DNA from: Rhizobium brockwellii
GTDB taxonomy: Bacteria > Pseudomonadota > Alphaproteobacteria > Rhizobiales > Rhizobiaceae
DNA: 64,000 nt
Direction of reading: 5' to 3'
NCBI RefSeq assembly: GCF_000769405.2
Contig: NZ_CP053439.1
Coordinates: 1,364,001 to 1,428,000 of the forward strand
The notes below the pieces were generated by a model, which worked only from the letters and a program-made list of their open reading frames with translations, did not search any database and was not told where the DNA came from. Below, piece by piece: positions 44,552 to 52,842 of this stretch. Positions within the stretch are counted from its first letter, which is position 1. Every line of letters starts with the position of its first letter. A program made the translations under genes and the position numbers.

Positions 44552-46312
44552 TTAGATCCTTCCTCGACGGTCGATGTAGCCACGCGTTGCGATATAGAGG
44601 CTGCCCGCAGCGCCCGCCTTATGGCGTACCTGGCCTGATGCATTTGTTCGCACCTCGATGCCGGCCGAGGCGTTCTCGCTCGCGTTCTGCATGTTGGTAA
44701 TGTTGAAGAGCGAATTGCCGACGCCTAGCGCCTGATCACCCTCGTCGGGCGAGCTAATGAAGGCCCCGGCGCTGTCGCTTGCCGACGTGTACGTGGCATT
44801 TAGAATGGCGCGAACCTTAAACCCGGAAGGCACGCCGGCCAGCGTCACCAAGGCAGCGGTCGTCCCGGTGCTGTAGGCAGCGCCGCCGTTTTCCTTGACT
44901 GCCGTCTGCCAGAGCACTTCGTCGCCATCCTGGGAGTCCGCAATGATGTTCCCGCTGCCATCGGTCTTGGTGCTTCGGATCCGGCGATACTTTGTGTACG
45001 CTGCCGGGATGTTCCCGCCGATCGTAGGCGCTGAAGCGCTTGCCGAGCAGCAGACGTCGACGACGCCCGTGTCGGGCCGCTTTATCACGTACCAGTGCAG
45101 CCAACTGGTCGTTGGCTTCGTGCCTGTGTCCATGGCACCGTTGCCGCTACCGACAGCCCATGCGGCGTCAGATCGCTTCGTGATGGCGGACGCAAGAACC
45201 ATGATGACGGGAGACGCGCCGGCGCTGGCGGCTTCGCCAGTGGCAAAGTCCATATCATTTGCCGCGTCTGTGGCGTTCTGCGAACCTGCCAGACCGTAGA
45301 GGCGGCCAGCAACTCCAGAAGAAACCGCGACAGCCGAATCAACCTCAGCCTTGCTGTAGACGCTGAGCTTGGTGCGGATCGCGGCGATGTCGGTCGCCTT
45401 TATCTTGTCGGCGTCGACGGTTTCGCTGCCCGGGACATTGATGTTAATGCGGCCGCCGAACGAGACTTCGATGTTGTTTTCGATGCCATCGCCGGGAGGC
45501 GCTTCGCTGAAAGTCAAAGTCGTGCCCGAGATCGAGTAAGACGATTTGAACTGCAGCACGCCGTCGAGGTTGACATCGGTGTTGTTTTTCGAGCCGGGAT
45601 CAATGGAAAGCGTGAATACCGTTTGAGTGCCGTTGCCCGCGAAAGTGTTCAAAACTTGGTCATTCAGTGCCAATGCCGCATAGTCGGCGGCAAGGTCTGC
45701 AGCAGCTTCGGCCGCCGCGACGATCGCAGATGAAGCTTGGTCGCTGATCAGGCGGAACTCTGCACCCTGTTGGCGGCCGAGAACGATCATTCCGGCAGGA
45801 AGTCCGCCGACGACAACGTCGTTGCCCGGATTCGTTTTGACGGTGAGTGGCGAGGCGCCATTGAACGCGACTGTTACAGGTGACGCCGTGTTCGTTGCGA
45901 AGATCGGCAGCCACACGAGCGCCGTTTCGGAGATCGGAATGTCAGTCGTGGCCTGCAGAGCGTTAGGCGTGCCGGCGCCGACGTTCGATGCTGGAATAAA
46001 TGGATACGGCAGATCGGCGACGCGATTCCACGTACCGAGACCTGACGCGCCAACCTTCTCATAGATGCCGTTGTAGGCGGTCGTCGGGTCGGTGATGACC
46101 CAAGCCATCGTACTTTCTTCGTGATCCACATCGGCAAGAAGAAGCGCACGCGTCGTCTTTATGAGGCTGTTGACGACAGACGAGCCCGCGATAAAACTTT
46201 CCAGATAGCCACCCCAACTGCGAATATCCGCTTTCGTGGGCTTGTGGTTGCCGGACGATGGGATGCCATCGGTCACGAAGTCTCGGTAGACCTGCCTCGC
46301 GGTCAGAACCAT
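44552..46312 (-). CDS. Large tail fibre protein
   Basis: 586 residues from ATG 46312 (GGAG upstream). Near residues 55-100 it has the tail-fibre entry domain AYNGIYEKVGASGLGTWNRVADLPYPFIP, then repetitive Ala/Ser/Thr/Asn-rich sequence including FNGASPLTVKTN and NGTQTVFTLSIDPGS (fibre-type shaft domains), and a C-terminal receptor-type domain. It should sit at the tail tip and bind the host surface. The following gene starts at once. Confidence 0.78.
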   Translation of the reverse strand: MVLTARQVYRDFVTDGIPSSGNHKPTKADIRSWGGYLESFIAGSSVVNSLIKTTRALLLADVDHEESTMAWVITDPTTAYNGIYEKVGASGLGTWNRVADLPYPFIPASNVGAGTPNALQATTDIPISETALVWLPIFATNTASPVTVAFNGASPLTVKTNPGNDVVVGGLPAGMIVLGRQQGAEFRLISDQASSAIVAAAEAAADLAADYAALALNDQVLNTFAGNGTQTVFTLSIDPGSKNNTDVNLDGVLQFKSSYSISGTTLTFSEAPPGDGIENNIEVSFGGRININVPGSETVDADKIKATDIAAIRTKLSVYSKAEVDSAVAVSSGVAGRLYGLAGSQNATDAANDMDFATGEAASAGASPVIMVLASAITKRSDAAWAVGSGNGAMDTGTKPTTSWLHWYVIKRPDTGVVDVCCSASASAPTIGGNIPAAYTKYRRIRSTKTDGSGNIIADSQDGDEVLWQTAVKENGGAAYSTGTTAALVTLAGVPSGFKVRAILNATYTSASDSAGAFISSPDEGDQALGVGNSLFNITNMQNASENASAGIEVRTNASGQVRHKAGAAGSLYIATRGYIDRRGRI

Positions 46313-46381
46313 TGAATTCTCCAATAAAAAAGCCGCTCAGAGGCGGCTGTGAAACTGTGATTGTGGTGACGAGGCTCTGGT

Positions 46382-47107
46382 CTATGCCCAGCCCGTGCCG
46401 TCGCTGAACATCGAGCCGTCGTCGAACGGCACGCCGGTGTCTTCGGGCGGATTGGGGTCAATCCGTTCGCCGACGACGTCTGGCCACGTCAGGAGCAGGC
46501 GTCGTTCGTAGCCGTCGGAACGAACGACGGTGAGATCGAGATGGCCGCCGATGGAATAGATTAGCTCGGCGTCCGGATAGGCAGGATTTTGCCTCTTTCG
46601 AGCTCGCATGTACTCGAAGAGAAAAGGCCCATACTCGGCAAGCGGTGCGCTGTGGCTCCAGCCCGCAGCCACCATTTCCTCAGGTGGCGGATATTCACCC
46701 TGGCCAAAACCGAACGGCCGGTCATGCAGCTCAAATGGTGCCGCTGCTTCATCTTCGAACGTCGAGAAGAACAGCGTCAATGGCCCGCGCGTTTCGGAGA
46801 TGGCTCCGATGGCCATCCTGGCCGGGCTGTCTCCAGCAAAGCCTTTCGCCCTGATGGCGCTCAGCGACTCGGCGAGAATCGCCAGTGTGTCGTCAACGGA
46901 TTCAGTTACCTTAGCAGCAACGAAGATCATGTCAGAAAGCACATCGATGACCGGCACCGATCCACTGCCGACGACCGCCAGGGGTAAGATCGGAGAGGTT
47001 TTCACCTTCTCTCGTATGTCAACGACCGTGCCGTCGGGCAGGTAGTTGGCGCCATCCGACAGAATCTCAACGCGGTCGAAAAACGGCTTTAGAATATAAC
47101 CGGTCAT
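46382..47107 (-). CDS. Phage protein with Ntn-hydrolase-like N-terminus
   Basis: 241 residues. The beginning (VEILSDGANYLPDGTVVDIREKV) looks like the proteasome-type Ntn-hydrolase proteins found among tail genes of alphaproteobacterial phages. No catalytic Thr/Ser/Cys is exposed at the very N-terminus, so activity is doubtful. The start overlaps the tape-measure stop (ATGA). Confidence 0.55.
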   Translation of the reverse strand: MTGYILKPFFDRVEILSDGANYLPDGTVVDIREKVKTSPILPLAVVGSGSVPVIDVLSDMIFVAAKVTESVDDTLAILAESLSAIRAKGFAGDSPARMAIGAISETRGPLTLFFSTFEDEAAAPFELHDRPFGFGQGEYPPPEEMVAAGWSHSAPLAEYGPFLFEYMRARKRQNPAYPDAELIYSIGGHLDLTVVRSDGYERRLLLTWPDVVGERIDPNPPEDTGVPFDDGSMFSDGTGWA

Positions 47108-48510
47108 TGGTGCTCCAGTTCGAAAATGACGCCGTTTATGGATTCCTGCGCTGCGGTCTCTGCTTGCAGTGCCGCCGTGCGCTCCTTGATCTGCTCAATC
47201 TCGCGCTGGTATTCGTCAGCACTCTTGCTGCCTCCTCCGCCCTTGCTTTTACTGCCGCCTCCGGACGACGTTCCGGTAACGGGATAGTCTGCCAGCGATA
47301 TCGGCCTAACCTTTGGCGTCTCCGGAAGCCGGCCAGCCTTCGGTGTTGTGGCCTCTCCACCACCGATGACGCTTTTCTTCACGGCGTCGGCAGTAAGATC
47401 ACCGGTTTGCCGGATAGCGCTGTCGATCGTTTCGGTGAACGCATCATTGATTCGGTCGGTGATGAGGCCGTCTTGTTTGATGACGAGGCCGCCACCAAGG
47501 TAACTCTTGACCGTATCGCCCGGCAGCGAGCCCACAATGGCCTTGCCGACGTTTGCGAGACCGACGGCTTCCCCGAAGGCGCGCGCCGTTGCCGCCGCAC
47601 TCTCGAATTGCGCCCCCACGGCCTGTAGCTGCGTGATGATTTGGTCGAAGTTCAAGCCGTTGACGAATGCGGCCGTGCGGTCGATCTCGGCGCCGAACGT
47701 TTCCCCAGCCTTCGCCGAAGAGTTGAACTCCCGGGCGGCATTGATGAGCGCGGTTTGCAAGTTGCCGAGCCTCTGGTCGATCGTGAGAACGGAGCCCGCG
47801 ACTTTCTGCGCAAGGATCGGCGCACCGGCTTGGAAACCGTCAAAAAACGCCTTGGATGACAGACTGCCGTCTAGCATAATTTGGCGTAGCTTCGCGACCG
47901 ATCCGTCAGCCTCTTTGATGCCCGCTGCAGCGGCCTGCAGGATGGTCGGCGCGCCTTCGAGGATAGAATTGAACTCTTCCGCCCGAACAACGCCGCCGCC
48001 CAAGGTCTGGCTCAACTGCAGTAGCGCGCCGCTGGCCTCGGTTGCGGACGTTCCGCCGACGCGCAACGCGAGTGCGATGTTATCCGCGAACGTCACGATT
48101 TGTTGCTGGGAGACACCCAGTTCGTTCTGAACGAGAGAAAGACGGCTATAGAGCTGCACCAGTGTCTCGATCGGCGCAGCGTTTTTTGTCGCCGACGCGA
48201 AAAGCGACTGATAAACCTTCTCGAGTTCCGCACCGGAAAGACCTGCAACCTTCAGCGCATTGTCGATGCCGGTCGCGGCGTCGCTGAGTGTCTTGAACCC
48301 TTGCACCCCGCCGATCAGGGCAAATGCCCGAGCCGCGCCAGTGGTCAACGTGTTGAAGCCGCCGCTTATCTTTTTGTTCAGACCGGCGAAACGCGTCTCG
48401 ATCGACTTCGCCGCCTTATTGGTTTGGCCCATCGCGCGGTTGAGCGAGTTCTCATATTTTCGAATGTCGGCCGACAGGGACACCACGAGTTTTTCGAGGT
48501 CAGTTGCCAT
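47104..48510 (-). CDS. Tape measure protein, unusually short
   Basis: 468 residues from ATG 48510. The N-terminal part (VVSLSADIRKYENSLNRAMGQTNKAAKSIETRF, then a TMP repeat with SLVQNELGVSQQQIVTFADN and GGGVVRAEEFNSILEGAPTILQ) is the tape-measure domain. It ends in a Gly/Ser linker and a short helix (EYQREIEQIKERTAALQAETAAQE). Tape measures of siphophages are often 700 or more residues, so the tail would be short or the gene has lost its C-terminus. The ATGA coupling to the next gene argues for an intact junction. Confidence 0.82.
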   Translation of the reverse strand: MATDLEKLVVSLSADIRKYENSLNRAMGQTNKAAKSIETRFAGLNKKISGGFNTLTTGAARAFALIGGVQGFKTLSDAATGIDNALKVAGLSGAELEKVYQSLFASATKNAAPIETLVQLYSRLSLVQNELGVSQQQIVTFADNIALALRVGGTSATEASGALLQLSQTLGGGVVRAEEFNSILEGAPTILQAAAAGIKEADGSVAKLRQIMLDGSLSSKAFFDGFQAGAPILAQKVAGSVLTIDQRLGNLQTALINAAREFNSSAKAGETFGAEIDRTAAFVNGLNFDQIITQLQAVGAQFESAAATARAFGEAVGLANVGKAIVGSLPGDTVKSYLGGGLVIKQDGLITDRINDAFTETIDSAIRQTGDLTADAVKKSVIGGGEATTPKAGRLPETPKVRPISLADYPVTGTSSGGGSKSKGGGGSKSADEYQREIEQIKERTAALQAETAAQESINGVIFELEHQ

Positions 48511-48670
48511 CGGTTGCTCCGTGCGCTCGGCAAGCAACGGCGACCCGCGTGATTGGCACGGTCAAAATGTCCATTCAAATTCTCCAGCTAATTCTGATGT
48601 TTAGTGGTCGACGGGACGATCATTATGAGACGTCCTTGTAATCATCCACACCGTGTTATATATATACGCT

Positions 48671-48692
48671 GTGCAGCCAATTCCGGCTGCAC
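48671..48692. promoter_or_regulatory. Perfect inverted repeat before the PadR gene
   Basis: GTGCAGCC-AATTCC-GGCTGCAC, eight perfect pairs, 8 bases after a TATATATATA tract that may include the -10, and 23 bases before the GTG. Candidate operator for the PadR protein. Confidence 0.6.
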
Positions 48693-48714
48693 GTAACAAG
48701 GAAGGAGCTTCCAT

Positions 48715-49089
48715 GTGCAAAGCACAATTACACACACGTTGGCGGAGGCAGAGGTTCACGAAGTAGGTTCGTTTGAACTCAAACTCTTAGCAACCATCAA
48801 CAAGCTAAAAGAGCAATCTTGGGGGTCCAAACTTCAAGCAGAACTTAGCCAGCTACTCGGGCGAGATGTGGCCGTGGGCCAACTCTACCTTGCGCTCTCC
48901 AAGTTGGAGAAAAAGGGGATGATCTCGGCCGAGATAAAGGATCCAGAGCCCGTTCGTGGCGGCCGTTCGAAGAAGGTGTTCCGACTTGAGACACCAGGTG
49001 CGAGGGCTCTGGCTAGGACCGCCGCGATTGTGAATGCACCAGGTGTTCTCCGTCCAATGGAGAATTACCATGGCGAGACAGCCACATAA
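48715..49089 (+). CDS. PadR-family transcriptional regulator
   Basis: 124 residues from GTG 48715 with GGAAGGAG seven bases upstream. The winged helix has ELKLLATINKLKEQSWGSKLQAELSQLLGRDVAVGQLYLALSKLEKKGMI and the wing GRSKKVFRLETPGARAL, typical of PadR. Probably binds the palindrome just upstream. It overlaps the next gene by 20 bases. Opposite in direction to the phage genes on both sides, as for a moron. Confidence 0.83.
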   Translation: MQSTITHTLAEAEVHEVGSFELKLLATINKLKEQSWGSKLQAELSQLLGRDVAVGQLYLALSKLEKKGMISAEIKDPEPVRGGRSKKVFRLETPGARALARTAAIVNAPGVLRPMENYHGETAT

Positions 49090-49303
49090 AATCGTTCGAT
49101 TTCTCGTCTGGTCATCAGCGAGTCGCGAATACAAAGAAGATGCTCTCATTGCCTTTGATGAAGCATTCGAGCAGGTATACTTCAGCTTTGGGCCGATCTA
49201 TGCCCATTGGTGGAGCGTTAGCCAAGCAATTCGGTCATTGCCGTATGGCATGATAATTACTCTCGCGAAGGTAGGCACCACAATTGCCGCACTTGTGAGC
49301 TAG
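49070..49303 (+). CDS. Small membrane-associated partner of PadR
   Basis: 77 residues from ATG 49070 (GGAGAA upstream). The stretch REYKEDALIAFDEAFE...AHWWSVSQAIRSLP echoes the EDAL.D.EE...A..WY..Q..RS pattern found next to PadR regulators in permease-prefix proteins, and a hydrophobic segment follows (MIITLAKVGTTIAAL). Likely inner-membrane associated; function unknown. Translationally coupled to the PadR gene. Confidence 0.6.
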   Translation: MARQPHKIVRFLVWSSASREYKEDALIAFDEAFEQVYFSFGPIYAHWWSVSQAIRSLPYGMIITLAKVGTTIAALVS

Positions 49304-49451
49304 CAACCGAGGGTGAGAAGCGGCGCTTCTTACCCTCGCTCTCTTTGCCGACCTATACTGCCGACCCTCATATTTTCAATCGTGGCGTTGCGTACGAATG
49401 CCCAATGCCGGTACCCAGGGCGAGCGAACGTCAAAGGCGACCCACCCCCGG

Positions 49452-49658
49452 CTAGACCGGGATGCCTCGCGCCTTCATCGCCGCCTCGGCCTTCGCCTTG
49501 ACCGATTTCGCGTCCCGCTTACTGAGACGGCGCTCTCGGAGGATTAGTGCGATCTTGATCGGATCGTTAGGCAAGTCTGGATCAAGCTTGCCGTTCACGC
49601 GGATTTCGTTCTTGACGCGCGGATAGCCGCCTCGTTTAGGTTGGCTGGCTCGTTCCAT
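49452..49658 (-). CDS. Small basic phage-operon protein
   Basis: 68 residues, Lys/Arg-rich (KIALILRERRLSKRDAKSVKAKAEAAMKARG). The start overlaps the preceding stop (TAATG). Position is one gene before the tape measure, separated by the PadR pair; tail-assembly genes often sit there, but no motif shows this. Confidence 0.6.
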   Translation of the reverse strand: MERASQPKRGGYPRVKNEIRVNGKLDPDLPNDPIKIALILRERRLSKRDAKSVKAKAEAAMKARGIPV

Positions 49659-50281
49659 TAGACTTTGAGCTCCTGCGGAATGTCAGATTGTTTGATGAAG
49701 CCCGCAGCACCAGCGTCCTTCAGCCAGATGGCAAGCTTGCCGCCCTCGTGCCCGAAAATGCCGTGAGCCTGGAGCGGAGCCAGGTGGCCAGTCCAGGCAA
49801 CGTCCTGGGCCGACAGTTCATTCGTCATAGACAGTAGAGCCGCGTGTGCCGCGTGCGCGGCCAGCAAGGCGTCGGCAAGGGCTTTAACGAGTTCCGCGTA
49901 GGTCGGCGCCACTTCTGCGCAGATCGCCCTGCTTGCGCCAAAGCGAGCCTTTGCGAGGCGCTGCTGCGCGATCTCGATCGCGGCACGCAGATCGACCCGC
50001 TCGCCTGCGATTGTCTTAAGGCGAGCACGCACGCCGTCCGGCGCTTCGTCTTCTTCCGGGGTTGCGTCGCCAAGGAGGGCAGCAACGCGGCCGGTCTTTT
50101 CGGCGGAAGGCGGGCGGTTGGCGAGCCGGTGCATGAGCTCGCTTTCCTCGGTGTCAAGCTTCGCGCTCGAAGCTTTGAGGCGGGTGACAAGCTCTTTCGC
50201 GGCCGCATAATTTTGATCGGCCTCCGCCAGGCTGCGCACGCGGATTGCCGGCTTTGCCGGCGCTGATTTTTGCATTTTCAT
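49658..50281 (-). CDS. Phage-operon helical protein
   Basis: 207 residues. Ala/Leu/Glu-rich coiled-coil region (residues about 15-150, KELVTRLKASSAKLDTEESELMHRL), then a short C-terminal domain with GHLAPLQAHGIFGHEGG. No known domain recognised. Start and stop are coupled to both neighbours (ATGA and TAATG). Confidence 0.62.
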   Translation of the reverse strand: MKMQKSAPAKPAIRVRSLAEADQNYAAAKELVTRLKASSAKLDTEESELMHRLANRPPSAEKTGRVAALLGDATPEEDEAPDGVRARLKTIAGERVDLRAAIEIAQQRLAKARFGASRAICAEVAPTYAELVKALADALLAAHAAHAALLSMTNELSAQDVAWTGHLAPLQAHGIFGHEGGKLAIWLKDAGAAGFIKQSDIPQELKV

Positions 50282-50790
50282 GTCCTTGAATATCGGTCGC
50301 GCAGCCGCGGGCGGCCGGCGCGCACTTCCGGAGCTGCGGCGATGGCCGCGGCGAGCTTGATGAAGACTTCAGGCCCAAGCCTCACCTCGCGATCGAAGGC
50401 CGGCCTCGGTTTTGGGAGGACCGGATAGAAGGCGATGGTGGAGACGCCGTGATCGACGCCTCGAAACGTCACGGAAGCGCCGGGCGCCAACGTGTCGATT
50501 GTGATCTCAAGTAAGTCGTTCGGTTTTTCGACGAAGCCGGCAAGCACCTCTCCGAAGGTCGGCCCGCCTGTGCCTGGCCGAAGATTGAGGTAATCATCGA
50601 TGAGGGGCGAGCCGACCGCGATTGCAATCATGATGGCTGCCACGTGTTCGCTACTGATTTGGGTGGGCAGTCCCTGTACCGCAGGCAGGTATCCTGCCGA
50701 CCGTAGCCGCTGTGCGTGCCCCCGTGCTGCGGAAGGTGGCAGGCGCAAAACCTCGTCCAGCGCCGCGCACGTTTGGCGGAGCGTCGCCAT
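50278..50790 (-). CDS. Phage-operon protein with DNA-binding-like N-terminus
   Basis: 170 residues. The N-terminal ALDEVLRLPPSAARGHAQRLRSAGYLPAVQG resembles a helix-turn-helix with reading RLR-AG-LP seen in alphaproteobacterial phage proteins. The C-terminal half is beta-rich. Ends ATGA-coupled to the next gene. It could be a regulator or a small packaging subunit; undecided. Confidence 0.6.
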   Translation of the reverse strand: MATLRQTCAALDEVLRLPPSAARGHAQRLRSAGYLPAVQGLPTQISSEHVAAIMIAIAVGSPLIDDYLNLRPGTGGPTFGEVLAGFVEKPNDLLEITIDTLAPGASVTFRGVDHGVSTIAFYPVLPKPRPAFDREVRLGPEVFIKLAAAIAAAPEVRAGRPRLRDRYSRT

Positions 50791-50791
50791 A

Positions 50792-51106
50792 TTACGCGGC
50801 CTGCCACATGAACTTGTCGCCGGGCTCCGGATAGACGTCGACGTCGGTGTTTGCCGGGATGGCTACGCGGACGGCGCCAGCGGAGTTGGGAGACTTCCCA
50901 TACGACAGCCATGAGTCGGCCGCCCCGCGGGCACGGAAGATTGCGGCGCCAGAGGCGTCATTAATGTCAGGCGCGATGCTGGTGGATGGTACACCCGTGC
51001 TGGGCGCTTCCTGCCACACAAGCTTGCCGATGAGCGAGTGAGACGCATAGCGCGCGGCGCTAGATCCTGCGTAGCCGCAGGTCACGGTGAATGAAGGTAA
51101 AGCCAT
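50792..51106 (-). CDS. Phage-operon protein, possibly a small structural protein
   Basis: 104 residues, beginning MALPSFTVTCGYAGSSAARYASHSLIGK; beta-rich with few charged runs, as in small virion proteins. One base separates it from the next gene. The leader (51107-51341) holds a terminator and several hairpins. Confidence 0.6.
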   Translation of the reverse strand: MALPSFTVTCGYAGSSAARYASHSLIGKLVWQEAPSTGVPSTSIAPDINDASGAAIFRARGAADSWLSYGKSPNSAGAVRVAIPANTDVDVYPEPGDKFMWQAA

Positions 51107-51273
51107 TTTTGATTCCTTATTGTGTGAGGTTTTGTGAAAGCGTAAGCGCCCCGCAGGTGCCTAACCCGCAGGGCGCTCGATCGACCGGCATTACCAAAAG
51201 AGATGCCGGGATTTGACGGTGGGACACCCCGTAGGGCAGCCCACCGGCAAGCCGGTGATAGGCGGCTTGCAAT
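51107..51273 (-). other. Structured leader of the small-protein operon
   Basis: Four hairpins: CACCGGC/GCCGGTG near 51241-51257, GCAAGCC/GGCTTGC overlapping it (51247-51270), CCGGCAT/ATGCCGG near 51184-51209, and GCGCCCC/GGGCGC near 51147-51178. The first two share bases and exclude each other. No gene. Confidence 0.45.
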
Positions 51274-51296
51274 AAAAAGGGCCGCCGAAGCGACCC
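51274..51296 (-). terminator. Terminator after the 247-residue gene
   Basis: On the minus strand GGGTCGC-TTCG-GCGGCCC followed by TTTTTATT. It separates the gene at 51342 from the operon beginning at 51106. Confidence 0.8.
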
Positions 51297-51341
51297 TGGT
51301 TCCTGCCTATAGCTCTTGGGATTCGAGAATGAGGTACCCCT

Positions 51342-52082
51342 TCATGCCGCTCGTCGTTGCCAGAAGCGATCGACGATCTGAAAACCGTCGAACACCCAGG
51401 CGCGAGCCGCGCCTTTTGCGCCCTTGCTTCCCGCGCCTAATGCCCGGCCGATTGCTTCGAGGGTGTCGCCGTCTAAGACGGCCATTTCGAAGGCGGAGAT
51501 GATGTTATCAGTCACGGCTAGCCGCGCTCTGAGATATGCGAGTTCGCGGCCTGCATCGATCTTTGCGATTAAAGGCATGTCGCCTTGCCACGTCTTGGGT
51601 ACGGGAGCGGCCCGCCTCTTCGTTTCGCTGGTCATCGCCGCGGCGCGTGTTGGAGCCGTGTCGACGTTTGCTCGCTTGCCGGTGACCACCTTGATCTCCT
51701 TCGGCCTCCCTTCTGCATCCTCCTTGTGGAGGATGTACACGTTGTCTGCCGCATCGGTCCCGATAAGCTCGGTGGGCAGGGTGGCTACGTCGTGGAGGTG
51801 TCGATAGCGCCTTGCCAGCCGAAGGCAGTGATCGTTCTGTTCGGTATTCAAAAGCTTCTCGAGCGGCCAGTCCCGTCGGTCGTTCGCGTGCTGGTCTCTG
51901 TAGAAATTTGAGGAATACCAAGCCTTGCCGCGGTCGATGAATTCGAGTTCATCGCCGCAGCCGGTGGCGATCGGGCGGAAATTATCGTTGGCCGCGGCGT
52001 GTAGTCGAGGCGGTGCCTCCCAGATCTGGCCGTCGGTATTCTTGCGCGCGAAAGTTATTCTCGTCGTCATGCTATCACTCAT
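51342..52082 (-). CDS. Phage-operon protein of unknown function
   Basis: 246 residues (ATG 52082; ATG 52070 also possible). Its middle has many charged residues (WYSSNFYRDQHANDRRDW, CLRLARRYRHLHD). The last 60 residues (EMAVLDGDTLEAIGRALGAGSKGAKGAARAWVFDGFQIVDRFW) look like a helix-turn-helix, so a late regulator is possible. I do not recognise the family. A GACCGC-TTAG-GCGGTC hairpin (52098-52113) lies just upstream of the start. Confidence 0.6.
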   Translation of the reverse strand: MSDSMTTRITFARKNTDGQIWEAPPRLHAAANDNFRPIATGCGDELEFIDRGKAWYSSNFYRDQHANDRRDWPLEKLLNTEQNDHCLRLARRYRHLHDVATLPTELIGTDAADNVYILHKEDAEGRPKEIKVVTGKRANVDTAPTRAAAMTSETKRRAAPVPKTWQGDMPLIAKIDAGRELAYLRARLAVTDNIISAFEMAVLDGDTLEAIGRALGAGSKGAKGAARAWVFDGFQIVDRFWQRRAA

Positions 52083-52385
52083 GAATCGAGGACGTCTGAC
52101 CGCTTAGGCGGTCGGCGATATGTTTCCGTGCGGTGATGATGGCTGCAATGACAAGATATAGTGTAAACAGCGGAAAATATCCAGCCGGGCGAGTAGAAAT
52201 GCGGCCGCGCCTTTTTCGGGCACTTGTCGTTGGCGGCCTTCGTACCCACCTCAGTTTCAACACGGAACAGCCGCGTGACGATGACCACCGCCCAGCTGTT
52301 TTAACGGGAAATAGTCATCGACATTGGTCCAACTGTGCATGGGCGGATACCAAAGACCACGCACGACGATATGAAAGGAGGCGTC
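52083..52385. other. Intergenic region with divergent promoters
   Basis: 300 bp between the leftward gene and the rightward 34-residue gene. Apart from the hairpin at 52098-52113 no site is clear; no gene. Confidence 0.3.
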
Positions 52386-52490
52386 ATGAACGCTCTCTTC
52401 CTTATCGAGGCCAATCAGTCGGAAAAGACTTTCCGGTTGTGCTTCGCTGTGAAAATCAGCTGGGCCTCAATCGTTGGGTTCTTCTCCTAA
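52386..52490 (+). CDS. 34-residue small protein
   Basis: ATG at 52386, TAA at 52488-52490. AAAGGAGG (52374-52381) is one of the strongest ribosome sites in the window. The peptide begins MNALFLIEANQSEK and ends in a hydrophobic run (SWASIVGFFS). A clean terminator follows at 52504. The RBS-gene-terminator order supports a real small gene; it is oriented like the cargo. Function unknown. Confidence 0.55.
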   Translation: MNALFLIEANQSEKTFRLCFAVKISWASIVGFFS

Positions 52491-52503
52491 CTGAGACAGA
52501 AGG

Positions 52504-52531
52504 CCCTCTTGCGAAAGCAAGAGGGTTTTTT
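52504..52531 (+). terminator. Terminator after the 34-residue gene
   Basis: CCCTCTTGC-GAAA-GCAAGAGGG-TTTTTT, a nine-pair stem and GAAA loop. Confidence 0.9.
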
Positions 52532-52842
52532 GTTTTTGCGAATTTTGCGGATGCAAGAAATTTGCTGCCAGACCGGTCCCGCGGCAGAACGGCCGAGAAC
52601 GCCGATGCCCCCCCCCTCCGGCATGCCAAAAAACGTAGTGTTTTCTCGCGCGCGCGTTACGCGTGATCGCGCGCGTGGAAAAAACTGTAATTGCATTAGT
52701 GATGAGGGAGGGCGCCGGTACGGCTGATGCGGCAGGGAGCGATCGGAGGTACCCCTATAGAAACATGTGTATTGGACATCGCAATAGTTGTGATGACGAA
52801 AGTGAAACGTCATATTTGACGAACAAACGGCTGGGGGGACAG

